64,000 bases of DNA. It comes from Maniola hyperantus. Its lineage: Eukaryota; Arthropoda; Insecta; Lepidoptera; Nymphalidae. The stretch lies in the NCBI RefSeq assembly GCF_902806685.2, contig NC_048552.1, positions 11,125,662-11,189,661 on the forward strand. The letters run 5' to 3'. The translations under genes and the position numbers were made by a program. The notes under the pieces are model-generated. The model did no database searches. It was not told where the DNA came from and worked only from the letters and a program-made list of their open reading frames with translations. Position 1 is the first letter of the stretch; each line of letters begins with the position of its first letter. Below, in pieces: positions 1-9,944 of the stretch.

Positions 1-481
1 TTACAAGCCTTACTTATTATAAATTCTTCAATTCAAAATTACTTATACCAACTTTTATGTTTCTTTCGAGTAGTCCAAAAATGCTTATAAAATATTAGCT
101 TTTAAATTGCCGGATGCCAAATTTACTTAAAATTTACTTGTAATTTATTGCAGGAAAACAAAATTACGTAGGTGACAGGCACGAATAAAATGCCAAAAAA
201 GTGTCGCTTAAGGACTCTGGCTGATGAAAAATCCCCTTTTTTCCATTTACTGAAACGCCAAAATAGTGCTCGTATCGCTGTGGAACCCAGACTGATCGAC
301 GCAGAAAAAAACGCTGATTCCGAATATCTATATAACTCAATATGCCTAATTTGGCGCTTCAGTAATTCTGCCTTTCTTGCGACGATATATTATGTACATA
401 TTATACCTACCTACTTCATCTAGGTAGAATTAATAGTTTCGGAAATATGCCTACCTATTGTTGTACTTGTGTTTATATTAT
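1..481. other. Unassigned AT-rich DNA
   Basis: No gene, RNA or repeat boundary recognised. A short open frame at 172-423 has no recognisable motif and is not supported as a gene. Confidence 0.5.
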
Positions 482-710
482 ACTAGCTTATGCCCGCGAC
501 GTCGTCCGCGTGGACTACACAAATCGCGAACCCCTATTTTACCCCCTTAGGGGTTGAATTTTCATAAATCCCTTTTTAGCGGATGTCTACGTCATATTAG
601 CTAGTTAGCTAGCCAGCATGCCAAATTTCAGCCCGATCCGTCAAGTAGTTTGAGCTGTGCGTTGATAGATCAGTCAGTCAGTCACCTTTTTCTTTTATAT
701 AGGTATTTAG
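482..710 (+). repeat. Dispersed 'CGCGAC' repeat, family A
   Basis: Begins ACTAGCTTATGCCCGCGAC and runs through a CCCCTTAGGGG-type hairpin and a conserved 'GCCCGATCCGTC' block to a CAGTCAGTCA run and a T-rich end. The same order of blocks recurs at about ten other places on both strands. It is probably the 3' end of a non-LTR (RTE-like) retroelement or a SINE built on one; the class is inferred, the repetition is seen directly. Confidence 0.75.
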
Positions 711-821
711 ATATAATATGTACCTGTGTTTACCTGCCTATTTTATATATTCTATTGCACATAAAACAAAGACATTTTGCGAAAATGCTTTTTCTAATGT
801 AATTTCCACAGAACCTAAGGG

Positions 822-1345
822 ACTAGCTGATGCCCGCAACTTCGTTCGCGTAGATGTAGGTTTTTTAAAAATCCCGTGGAAACTTTTTGATTTTCGGGAT
901 AAAACTAGCCTATGTGTAGGTACACATAGGCTACTTTTATCCTACAGGGTATAATCTATCTCAGGTATATAGGTACTAGTAGGTAATTCCCGGAAATGTG
1001 CTCACCTATAGAAAAATCTAAATCCACGCGGACGAAGTCGCAGGCATCATCTAGTTGCATTTTTTTTAGATTTTTAATCCCGTGTGAACTCTTTGATTTT
1101 CCGGGATAAAAAGTTGCCTACCTCTGTCAATTCCCGGAATGCAAGCTACCTCTGGTCCAAACTTCATATAAATGGGCCTTTAACAATCCTGTGGAAATTC
1201 TTTCATTTTCCAGGATAAAAAGTAGCCTGTCCTTCCCCGGGATGTAATTCAACTTTGTACCAAATTTCATCAAATTCGGTTAAGCTGTTGAGCCGTGAAA
1301 AGCTAGTAGATAGACAGACAAATACACTTTTGCGTTGATAATAAT
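822..1345 (+). repeat. Cluster of family B repeat fragments
   Basis: Starts ACTAGCTGATGCCCGC and contains the 'AAAAATCCCGTGG' and 'TTTTCGGGATAAAA' blocks of family B. An inverted piece (about 1010-1055, with CACGCGGACGAAGTCGC) and a further direct piece with '(G)GGATAAAAAGTAGCC' follow. At least two fragments were joined or rearranged, so this is not a single intact copy. Confidence 0.6.
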
Positions 1346-1395
1346 ATAAGTATGGATATGCATAAATATTTTTTTATAATTTCCATAAAAACTAT

Positions 1396-1457
1396 CATCA
1401 TCATCATCATCATCAACCGATAGATATGTCCACTGCTGGACATAGGTTTCTTGTAGG
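1396..1457 (-). repeat. 3' tip of an RTE-type LINE
   Basis: Reading the minus strand, 'ACCTATGTCCAGCAGTGGACATATC' with small variation leads into a (GATGAT)n tail. This is the same 3' end seen in longer copies at 8280-9090, 11625-11780, 36475-36663 and 60502-60678, and encodes the 'ETYVQQWT' terminus known from lepidopteran RTE LINEs. Confidence 0.7.
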
Positions 1458-1662
1458 ATTATATTACCGACCTGTGTGGTATACCTATTGTTTCTAATGT
1501 AATTTCCACAAAAACTATTAGGCAATAGCATAAAGAATTTTGTCTTCGACATTCTGAAGTAAATGTGAAATGGTACAGAGTCATTAAGAAGGCGAGGAAA
1601 CAAAATGTGATATCCTTCTTGATAGCGTGACTTTGGTATGTCAGCAATCCATTTCTTCTTCT

Positions 1663-1717
1663 TTTTTAGGGTTCCGTACCTCAAAAGGAAAAACGGAACT
1701 CTTATAGGATCACTTTG

Positions 1718-1793
<76 letters not shown>

Positions 1794-2138
1794 CTGTCAA
1801 GAAACCTACAGGGTACTTCCCGTTGACCTAGAATCATGAAATTTGGCAGGTAGGTAGATCTTATAGCTGACATTTGGGGAAAAATCTGAAAACCGTGAAT
1901 TTAGGGTTAGATCACACAAAAAAATTAAATTGTGGTCATGAACTAATAATTAGTATTTTCAACTTTCGAAGTGAGTGACTATACCAAGTGGGGTATCATA
2001 TGAAAGGTCTTCACCTGTACATTCTAAAACAGATTTGTATTTATTTTTATGCATCATAGTTTTTGAATTATCGAAATCATACGACTGTAGTACGGAACCC
2101 TCATTGCGCGAGCCTGACTCGCACTTGGCCGGTTTTTT
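1663..2138 (+). repeat. Microsatellite-bearing dispersed repeat, family C
   Basis: Starts TTTAGGGTTCCGTACC and ends CTTGGCCGGTTTTTT, with a (TGTC)n tract about 60 bp in and conserved blocks such as 'AATCATGAAATTTGG' and 'CGTGAATTT'. Other copies lie at 2368, 4429, 15381, 17356, 21322, 24812 and 39172. The ends are defined independently at 17356-17787, where the repeat interrupts another element. The superfamily is not clear from the sequence. Confidence 0.8.
1716..1798 (+). repeat. (TGTC)n microsatellite
   Basis: Nearly perfect TGTC tetranucleotide run of about 20 units inside a family C repeat. It produces an apparent 'QTDRQTDR' reading frame on the minus strand that is not a gene. Confidence 0.95.
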
Positions 2139-2367
2139 CTCTTCGATAATTCGTTCTTCTTCTGCACAACAAAGAAATAATAATCAAATCCTCTTCGCTG
2201 TCGCTCATCTTGCGACGTTGTTGCTCGTACGCGAACGGGTGTAAAAGTGACGCGCAAGTGACGCGAGCTGCCGCGTACTGAAGTTGTAGTGCGGTAGGCA
2301 CCGTCGAGCGGCCTGAGGTGAAGCGTTCTGCAGTCGGACTGAAGCGCCGCGCCGCGCCGCTCAGGTG
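2139..2367. other. CpG-rich spacer between two family C repeats
   Basis: GC-rich stretch that includes 'CTTGCGACGTTGTTGCTCGT' and a GCCGCGCCGCGCCGC run. The first part recurs at 13465-13555, so it belongs to a dispersed repeat of unknown class rather than to a unique promoter. Confidence 0.5.
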
Positions 2368-2770
2368 CGTACGAACCTTTATAGGATCACTTTGTTGTCT
2401 GTCTGTCTGTCTGTCGGTCTGTCAAGAAACCTACAGGATACTTCCCGATGACCTAGAATCATGAAATTTGGATGCAGATAGAAAGGTCTTATAGCAGACA
2501 TTCTGAGAAAAATCTGAAAACCGTGAATTTGTGGTTACCTCCATCACACAAAAAAATTAAACTGTGGTCATTAACTAATAATTAGTACTTTCAATTTTCG
2601 AAGTAAGATAACTATATCATATGAAAGGGCTTTAGCTATACATTCTAAAACAGATTTTTATTTATTTTTATGCATAATAGTTTTTGATTTATCGTACAAA
2701 AAGTCGAAAAATATGACTGCAGTACGGAACCCTCAGTGCGTGAGTCTGACTCGCACTTGGCCGGTTTTTT
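2368..2770 (+). repeat. Family C repeat, 5' trimmed
   Basis: Same blocks as the copy at 1663-2138, starting near CCTTTATAGGATCACTTTG, with only a few TGTC units, and ending CTTGGCCGGTTTTTT. The short repeat run here compared with about 20 units next door shows array length changing within one family. Confidence 0.75.
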
Positions 2771-3368
2771 TATTAGGTATCCCACTATTTTTCTTTTTGA
2801 AAAGAATAACTGTTGAGTCCTTTGCCTATAGGTACCTACCTAAATGATTACGTTCAGGTAGAGATTTTGATAGGCTTGTAGAACTCTACTTTGATGTTTT
2901 GTATTCAATTTGATGAATGAATATTCAAAGCATTTATTTAAAACGATCTTTAGAAATTGAAATTCACTAGATACTTATCATTTTGAAATTGTTAAATTCG
3001 ACGAAAAATAATTCCTTTTGTATACCTAACATTGTGGAAATATTTCCATAATAATATTATTAACAAAATATTGTGGCTTTCTCTTGCTTTACAACTTTAT
3101 CTGAAAATCTATTGGTTTTCTATATTTTACTAATATAAGAAGCGGCAGAAGTTGATGACATAAGATACTTAGGTACATCATCATTATTTTATTTTTATTT
3201 TATTTTGTTTATTTGAAAGTAATCAACAGCGTAAATACATAATTATTATTTAAATTTAAATCTAGGTATACCAGTAGGCCAAAAGAGATTACTTAAAATT
3301 ATAATTAAAACTATTTTAACAGAATAGATTTAGAATAAATGTAGGTATATACAATAATAAAATTACAA
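2771..3368. other. Unassigned AT-rich DNA
   Basis: No coding signal or recognisable repeat boundary. Around 3190-3310 a T-rich run followed by AT-rich sequence resembles a LINE tail on the minus strand, but it cannot be assigned. Confidence 0.4.
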
Positions 3369-3412
3369 CTGTGTGTGTATGCTTGTGTGTGTGTGTGTAT
3401 GCGTGTGTTATC
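3369..3412 (+). repeat. (GT)n-rich microsatellite
   Basis: Interrupted GT dinucleotide run (TGTGTGTG with ATGC interruptions). Confidence 0.9.
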
Positions 3413-3724
3413 ATCAGATGTATGTGAGAGATAGAGCTCTGTCTCGTTTTGACTCTGTCTTAAGTCTAAGCAAAGTCCAGAGTGCGCTCTATAGATAGGC
3501 ATTAGAGCCTGCGAGGGCCAGACAGAGTTTATAAAATAACGAAGGTCTGGAGCCCTCACGGGCTCTTAGACATTTCGTCGGAGCATATCATAAGAGCTGG
3601 AAAGTCCAAGACGCGCAGTATGGAGCACCCTCCAGCAAGTTGGACTGACATTTAAAATAGGGATAGGGACCTCAGTGTCTCGATGTGGAAGGTGAGATCT
3701 GGGTGTGGCAAGTACCACTGATTA

Positions 3725-3778
3725 TTATTAAAGGTTAATCGTGGGCTGGCGATGGGTTGATCATGATGATGATGAAAA
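3725..3778 (+). repeat. 3' tail fragment of SINE family D
   Basis: Contains 'GCGATGGGTTGATCATGATG' followed by GATGATG, the same 3' end as the full SINEs at 40616 and 55090. The tRNA-like head is missing. Confidence 0.65.
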
Positions 3779-3790
3779 AGTGTATTCGCT

Positions 3791-4428
3791 AACTAAACAC
3801 TGATATGAGACGTCATTTGCAAGATAAAGACTTCGCACCGACACAAACAAAACATCACAAAAGAGAATTAGCCCTATAATTTAAATTACCTAGTTTATTT
3901 AATTACATTTAAACGCAAGGTAGAGGGACGGAAAAAGTAACAACTACATTGAAACAAAGGGGAAACAGGATAATATTAAAAATTTCTTCACCGCCACCGC
4001 AGAGGCTTACGGAAAACTTATTTCATTACGTGGGATTTTATTCAAGTTGCCAGCTTAGTGTGTGAAAACCAGTTCTGAGAACTTTCTCTATTAAGAGTCT
4101 ATACATAGAGTTTTGTATGTTTTTGAGTACCTTACAATATTATTAGACCTATTATTATTTATTCCCTTTGTGAAACTTTTGTAATATTGTTGTTTGTTTT
4201 TGGAAACTTTATGCTAAAACACCCACCGCATTCAATGACAAAACTTTCTCTTTATAGTCGTATTCCTTACTGCTGAAACTCATAGCCCTTTTATTTAATT
4301 AGATTTAAAAAAACTTGAGATAGTAAGAGTCAGTGTTGCTAACTCTCAAATATATTTCCCACTAAAGCTTAAGTCAAAAACCCCTAAAATCACAGCAATT
4401 ACTTGAAAATCCCTCTAAAAAATATATA
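3791..4428. other. Unassigned AT-rich DNA
   Basis: Nothing recognised: no long frame, repeat ends or RNA gene features. Confidence 0.45.
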
Positions 4429-4953
4429 GGGCCATGTGCGAGGGTTCCGTATTACAGTCCTATTTTTCAACATTTTGCACGATAAATCTAAAACTATTAT
4501 GCATAAGCATTATGCATAATAAAATTTGTTATAAAATATACAGGTAAAGCCCTTTCATAATCATTCATCATTTTTTGTGATGTAACCACAAATTCAAGGT
4601 TTTCAGATTTATTCCTTTATTTTGTGCTATAATTTTTTTTTTAAAGAATATTAGCCATGTTAAATGACTAATATTCCCCTTTTCTCTCCAACTAAGCGTC
4701 AAGCTTGTGCTAGGAATAGGTACAACAATAGTGCAACGGGCGGGGTTTGAACCGTCAACCTTTCGGTTTTCAGTCCACTCCTTTACCCGTTGAGCTATTG
4801 AGGCTCAAATATTTTAGACCTACCTATTAACCTACGAAATTTCATGATTCTAGGGTCAACGGGAAGTACCCTATAGGGTTTCTTGGCAGACACGACGGAC
4901 AGACAGACAACAAAGTGATCCTGTAAGGTTTCCTTTTTCCTTTTGAGGTACGT
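4429..4953 (-). repeat. Family C repeat, minus strand, interrupted by a SINE
   Basis: The 3' part (4429-4628) and 5' part (4807-4953) of a family C repeat, including the AATCATGAAATTT block and the (GACA)n tract, are separated by a tRNA-derived SINE at 4629-4806. The SINE therefore inserted after the family C repeat. Confidence 0.75.
4629..4806 (-). mobile_element. Short tRNA-derived SINE, family F
   Basis: On the minus strand the element starts GAGCCTCAATAGCTCAACGG and ends in a poly(A) run. A pol III A-box-like stretch (TAGCTCAACGGGTAAAGG) and a B-box-like GGTTCAAACCC are visible. The anticodon-loop region reads CTGAAAA, as in tRNA-Phe(GAA), suggesting a tRNA-Phe ancestor. A second copy lies at 19799-19981. 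Length is about 178 bp. Confidence 0.8.
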
Positions 4954-5449
4954 ACCTAACCCTAAAAATCAGATTAATTCGTAGTCAAATAAATTATATT
5001 ACAAAATATGATTAATATTATAATTATTAATATTGAATTAGTTTCGAAGTTGGTCAAAGCTAGCATAATTTATTGTTATTCAAAATACTGAACTACCCTC
5101 TAATATTCTAAATATTTTACTTTAACACCAAAAGGTATTCATAACGTAAAGTTAATAAGTTTCCAGGGACGGAGAAAATTAAACAAAGGCCGGTAATTAT
5201 GAATGCCAATCTACCTTATAATTAGCCAAAAGGGAGTAATGGTTGAGGTACTCTTAGCTTAAATCAACTTTCTGTTTCATTTAATACAATTTTCCCACCT
5301 TTTGGGGTACTTTCATTTTAGTGTTCTATTTTGCGTGTGTTTCTAAGGTACCTTTTATGTTTGCCTTTCTTTGTTGGAGTAAACGAACACTAATATGCTA
5401 CTTCTATATCAAAAATATTATTAGGTAAGTATAGCCTTATCAAACTAGC
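4954..5449. other. Unassigned AT-rich DNA
   Basis: No features supported. Confidence 0.4.
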
Positions 5450-5787
5450 TTTTTTTTATTTATTTAGATACAAGTTAGCCCTTGACTGCAATCTCACCTG
5501 GTGGTAAGTGATGATGCAGTCTAAGATCGAAGCGGGCTAACCTGGAAGGGGTATGGCAGTTTTTATTAAACCCATACCGCTTTGGTTTCTACACGGCATC
5601 GTACCGGAACGCTAAATCGCTTGGCGGCACGGCTTTGCCGGTAGGGTGATAACTAGCCACGGCCGAAGTCTCCCACCAGACCAGACCAGAAATTTAGATA
5701 TTATAAAATTCCAAACCCCTGCCAGGAATCGAAGCCGGGACCTCCCACTATTAAGACCGCAGCGCTCACCACTGCGCCAGGGAGGTT
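5450..5787 (-). mobile_element. tRNA-derived SINE, family E
   Basis: Full-length minus-strand copy. Reading the minus strand: a CCTCCCTGGCGCAGTGGTGAG head (A box), a B-box-like GGTTCGATTCC block (here with a substitution), 'AAATTTCTGGTCTGG', a conserved 3' half 'GATTGCAGTCAAGGGCTAAC', then an A-rich tail. Other copies lie at 42220, 48212 and 49025. Confidence 0.85.
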
Positions 5788-5805
5788 GCTAATGTTTTAC
5801 TCTAA

Positions 5806-5945
5806 CTTCGTATGGGTGGATCTACTAAAAATCCTTTTTAGTGGGGCTCATGTTTCTAGACCCAGTAGTTTGAACTGTACATTGATAAATTATGTCAGTC
5901 AATTTATCCTTTTACCTACTTATATTATGTGTAAATGTAAGTTAT
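5806..5945 (+). repeat. Degenerate family A repeat
   Basis: Shares 'AAAAATCCTTTTTAG', 'CCCAGTAGTTTGAACTGT' and 'ATTGATA...GTCAGTCA' blocks with family A, with gaps. Confidence 0.45.
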
Positions 5946-6087
5946 TTTGTAATCACTCTGAGGCAAGTATAAATAAATAAATAAATAAGCCTACCTCTAA
6001 TTTTTTTTGTTTTATATATATTTTGTATATATTATATACAAAATATATATTTTGTTTAATATTGCTTATAAGGTATATCTAGCTCTA

Positions 6088-6302
6088 ATTATTCACAAGT
6101 CATCCCAAACGCGGGCAAAGGCCTCCCCCTTTTTCTTCCAGGTATCCCTGTTAGCGACCAGATGCGTCCAGAGCGCACCAAGGCCATCAAATTCCTCCAG
6201 ATCTGCGCGCCATCGCGTGCGGGGCCTGCCACGGCGACGCGTTATGTAGCGTGGACACCAGACTGTGCTCTCCTGCGTCCACCTATTGTCAGACTGTCGC
6301 AT
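6088..6302 (-). pseudogene. C-terminal fragment of a LINE ORF2
   Basis: The minus strand encodes a peptide with 'GRPRTRWRADLEEF' and 'WKKKGEAFARVWD'. This is the pattern that ends the reverse-transcriptase ORF of several lepidopteran LINEs: a basic GRP-RW-DDL motif and then W--(L/R)GEAF--QW. Only about 69 codons remain, with no RT domain. Inference rests on motif resemblance. Confidence 0.6.
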
Positions 6303-6329
6303 AACGTGATTGAGGCAAGTATAGGTTTT

Positions 6330-6620
6330 TTTAATTATTTATAGACTGTAATCAGACCGTGGCATGTGATGATGCAGCCTAAGATGGAGCGCGCTTGCCT
6401 AGAAGATGCCTATTCACTCTTGACTTGAATGCACCCATATTATAATTGAAAGGGAAAACTGATGCTGGAAGGGTGATCCCAATCTTAGCGGTTCGAATTA
6501 GAAATGAGGAGGCAAATCATTTCGACTACGTTCGGGTGCAGACCTTGGCGATGCCTTGATTAGTTAGCTGGCCTGGGACACACTAACTCGCCATAGGTCC
6601 TCAAGACTAAACATAAAAGT
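6330..6620 (-). repeat. 3' region of a CR1/Jockey-type LINE, family K
   Basis: Minus-strand sequence resembles the copy at 45116: blocks corresponding to 'LRSHHHMP' (GATGATGCAGCCTAAG in plus) and to the terminal peptide region (ATTCGAATTAGAAATGAGG). Degenerate and without an open frame. Similar copies lie at 47898, 50356 and 41078. Confidence 0.5.
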
Positions 6621-8050
6621 TGTTTGATTGCTAAGTAAAGAAATAAAGATTGGATAAAAAATTGCATACTTGATAGTAGGTAAGCAAATTTCTATTGTGA
6701 TATTTTATTCCAAACATACCTATGTAGATTACTAGTACCTGTATTTTCTCATGCTTTGAGCAACGAAAATGATTATGATTATTAATACACTTTGGAAATT
6801 GGTGTCATTTTATAAGCAGGCCCATAAACAGGCTTTCAGTCGGCATCCAAAAGCCATTAAACGTAACAAAACAATTTATGGCGCCAATTTTCAAATAAAC
6901 AGCAAAAAAGGAATAATGTCCTCGTAATGGTAGTTAGAGCGGCACTGGCAACGTTATACACCAGGAGTCCATGACTCTGCATTAAGCTGCTGATACACAT
7001 GATGGTTACAAGCAAAAACGAACTGCTCGCATGTGTATCGAGAATCTGCCAGTAGCTCTAACAAAGCATACCAGTAGATCGCAAGGCGTTTGATTTTTTC
7101 CCCTTGAGGGGAAGTGGGACGAGAGACTCGCATGCCAGCTGTACCACGGTAATGTTTCACCGTGGCTATACCATCGCAAAACACGTCGTAAAGTGTTTGC
7201 TAGTAGATTTCACTCTCAACCTCGGCCAAAATCTTTAGAATGTTTGTGCTGGTTTTTATTTTACATTTTATGATGTATTTTGCATATATTCCTAGTTATA
7301 AAAAGTTTCTTCACTAATACAATCGCGAGTTGTATTATGAACATATTAAATTCTTCGTAATAATTCATTTTCTGTTCTTGAATCGCACGTGACTGGCACG
7401 GTACGCATCCTTTCTAGAAACTAGCATACCAGACACAAGCATGTGTATCACGCGCTGACAACTTGCTAGTTACTAGTACCTGGCTTGCCAGCTTACCAGC
7501 ACCTAGCGTACCATTCACTGGCATGTGTATCACGGGCTTTAGTAAGTATACTTACATCCGTATTCACAATCATTACTGTGAGGTCTCACAGTGGGCTCGA
7601 GCGCACAGTGTGGATGCCAAATCATTCATTTTTTCCATACAGATTATGCGTTTTTTGAGCGAGAAAATAGTCGACAGCTAATCGCTTCTCAATCCTCATT
7701 GGCGGTGGGACAAGTGCCTTTATGAGGTTGTAGATCTAGCAACCGGCTCTGCGGCTATTATAATAACACCTTTGTCCTCTACCCTCGGAGGTGTTTCCTA
7801 ACCTTTTTTTTTTCAGAAACTCCAATAACGTGGAGTAATGGCGCATAAATCATCCAAATTACCGGAATATAGCAATATTTTTACGCCTGCCGCCGGTATA
7901 TGGATTCAAATAGCTGTGTTTATAAATTATGTGTCTTAAGCTTAACTATTTATGAGACTTTTCAGCATAAGAGAAATGTTTTGCACTGTTTTGCAGCTTC
8001 ATCAAGGTTTTTTCACAAGTAGCAGTATCATTTTGTTATTATTTTAGCAG
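6621..8050. other. Unassigned region
   Basis: No gene supported. Within 6950-7540 the words 'CATGTGTATC' and 'GATACACATG' recur several times on both strands, suggesting a degenerate inverted-repeat element, but no clear ends or target duplication are visible. Confidence 0.35.
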
Positions 8051-8205
8051 TGTATTTCATCCCCTTGGGGGTTGAATTTTCAAAAATCCTTTTAAGCGGA
8101 TGCCTACGTTACAATAGCTATGTGCATACCAAATGTCAGCCCAATCCGTCCAGTGGTTTGAGCTGTGCGTTGATAGATCAGTCCTTTTCCTTTTATATAA
8201 TATTT
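8051..8205 (+). repeat. 5'-truncated family A repeat
   Basis: Contains CCCCTTGGGGGTTGAATTTT, 'AGCGGATGCCTACGTTA' and 'GAGCTGTGCGTTGATAGATC'. The ACTAGCTTATG start is missing. Confidence 0.7.
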
Positions 8206-8390
8206 ACCTAGAAGATATAGCCTATGTAATTAAAAAGCTAGCGGGTTACAATAGTCACTAACTTTGAGCCTCATAAAACAGCGAGTCACGCAGCGGGCGA
8301 TGCATGGAGAGAGCTATGTTTGTACTTTCTCTAGGTAATCGAATCAAAAATGAGGAACTACGTAGGAGAATCAGAGTAAATGACATAGCT

Positions 8391-8840
8391 CAGTGTTTCC
8401 CATTTGCCGGGTCGCGACCCGGTACCGGACCATAAAAATAACATGAATAAAAAAACATTCTATTCTATTCTATTCTAAAAAAAAAACCCCGGGTCACAAC
8501 ATTCCCGCATTGTTTTAAAAATATTACCAACTATCGATAATATTACTATCAATAAATGTGTATTATTTTACCCAATGGAAACAGCCCCCCAATTGTGTAA
8601 GAAAAACGTATTCATCGTTATCGTCATCGTCAACAAATTCTGCCCTTTGATTGGCTGTGAAAAAATGTAAACAGCGAATCAACCTATCAAAGGGCAGAAT
8701 TTTTTGACGATTACGATAACGATGAATACGTTTTTCTTACACAATCGGGGGGCTGCTTGGGTCTAAAAGTGTTAAGTGGGTCATGAAGAGGCAATGTAAA
8801 AATTACCGGGCCATGGCAGAACAATGTTTGGGAAACACTG
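8391..8840. mobile_element. Non-autonomous hAT-type element with 8-bp target duplication
   Basis: Terminal inverted repeats begin CAGTGTTTCCCA and end TGGGAAACACTG. Perfect 8-bp duplications, ACATAGCT, lie at 8383-8390 and 8841-8848. CAGTG ends plus 8-bp duplications are hAT hallmarks. At 450 bp with no transposase frame it must be mobilised in trans. It contains a palindromic segment at 8582-8755. Confidence 0.92.
8582..8755. repeat. Long palindrome (foldback) inside the hAT element
   Basis: The arm CAGCCCCCCAATTGTGTAAG and its continuation through ATTCATCGTTATCGTCATCG are matched in inverted orientation by the right arm ending CAATCGGGGGGCTG. Arms are about 70 bp with a loop of about 30 bp. 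It could be a separate MITE nested in the hAT element, or the hAT element's own interior; no target duplication decides this. Confidence 0.8.
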
Positions 8841-9158
8841 ACATAGCTTAAGGGATTGTGAAGCCGATAGCAATGGACATTGCACATGGCACATAGTTCT
8901 AAAACAAGGTACTAGAATGGCGACCTCGCATCGGAAAGCGCAATGTTGCAAGCCCTCAGTAGGTGGACTGACGACATCAAACAAGTGGCAGGGAGCCGCT
9001 AGATTCAGGCAGGCCTAAGACCGTGGTGTGTGAAAGTTCCTACAAGAGACCTATGTCCAGCGCTGGACGACTATCGGATGATGATCATGAAAGTCAAAAT
9101 GCGGTGGTGGTTAACTTTGACCTCCGATAGATAGAATATTTATTGATTCACTGCATCC

Positions 9159-9373
9159 ATACTAATATTATAAATGCGAAGGTGTGTCTGTCTGTCTGCC
9201 TGCTAACTTTTCACGGCTCAACCGTTCAACCGATTTTGACAAAATTTGGTACAGAGATAGCTTGCATCCCGGGCAAGGACATAGGCTACTTTTTATCCCG
9301 GAAAATTTAAGAGTTCCCACGGGATTTTCAAAAACCTAAATCCACGCGGACGAAGTCGCGGGCATCATCTAGT
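9159..9373 (-). repeat. Family B repeat, minus strand
   Basis: Runs from TAATATTATAAATGCGAA to CGCGGGCATCATCTAGT in plus-strand reading, with TTTTATCCCGGAAAA and CCACGCGGACGAAGTCGCGG. Essentially complete. Confidence 0.75.
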
Positions 9374-9597
9374 ACTATATAAAGATCAGTTTCACGGAAA
9401 TTTAGATTTGAGCTATAAAATTATCTATGAGAATCTTGAAATAGATTTTACGAGGCGTTAAAGTTTACGCGTTTTCAATACGATAGGGGTGTAAAAGACG
9501 ATGGGTAATTTTAGTGGTTATAAAACTTAAAGTTATTAGCCTAGGTATATACCGCACTACTAAAACACTAGTTTTATAACCATTCTCATTATTTCTA
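9374..9597. other. Unassigned spacer
   Basis: No recognised feature between two family B repeats of opposite orientation. Confidence 0.4.
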
Positions 9598-9826
9598 ACT
9601 AGCAGATGCCCGCGACTTCGTACGCGTGGATTTAAGTTTTTAAAAATCCCGTGGGAACTCTTTCATTTTCCGGGATAAAAAGTAGCCTATGTCTCTTTCC
9701 AGGGCTTACACTATGTCCATGCAAAAAATCACGTCGATCCGTTGCTCCGTTGGGACGTGATTGAAAGGACAAACCAACAAACAAACACACTTTCACATTA
9801 ATTATAATAAGGCTAGTGATGGTATT
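9598..9826 (+). repeat. Family B repeat, plus strand
   Basis: Starts ACTAGCAGATGCCCGCGACT, passes through 'CCGGGATAAAAAGTAGCC', 'AATCACGTCGATCCGTTG' and 'GGGACGTGATTGAAAGGAC', and ends in the AAACACACTTTCACATT block. Nearly complete. Confidence 0.75.
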
Positions 9827-9944
9827 GTTATCCGATAGACATATTTAGGTACAGAAAACGCTGCTCATTTTGTTTTTGCTTAGTTTTTGGTCAACAACTC
9901 CGGCTTGTTGTAGAGAAAAGAGAAAATCAGAGATTTCGTGAATT

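Larger units (their letters stand above)
8280..9090 (+). pseudogene. 3' end of an RTE-type LINE, split by a hAT element
   Basis: Before 8391 the frame reads 'RVTQRAM' and 'NRIKNEELRRRIRVNDIA'; after 8841 it resumes in degenerate form and includes the 'WTDDIK(Q)VAGSR' and 'QETYVQ' motifs of the RTE ORF2 C-terminus, ending in GATGATGATC. A 450-bp hAT-type element interrupts the two halves. The order RTE first, hAT second is read directly from the nesting. Confidence 0.75.

Noticed and set aside
1280..1873. 197-aa minus-strand frame with QTDRQTDR repeats
   Set aside because: It is the translation of a (GACA)n microsatellite within a dispersed repeat plus an RTE LINE tail.
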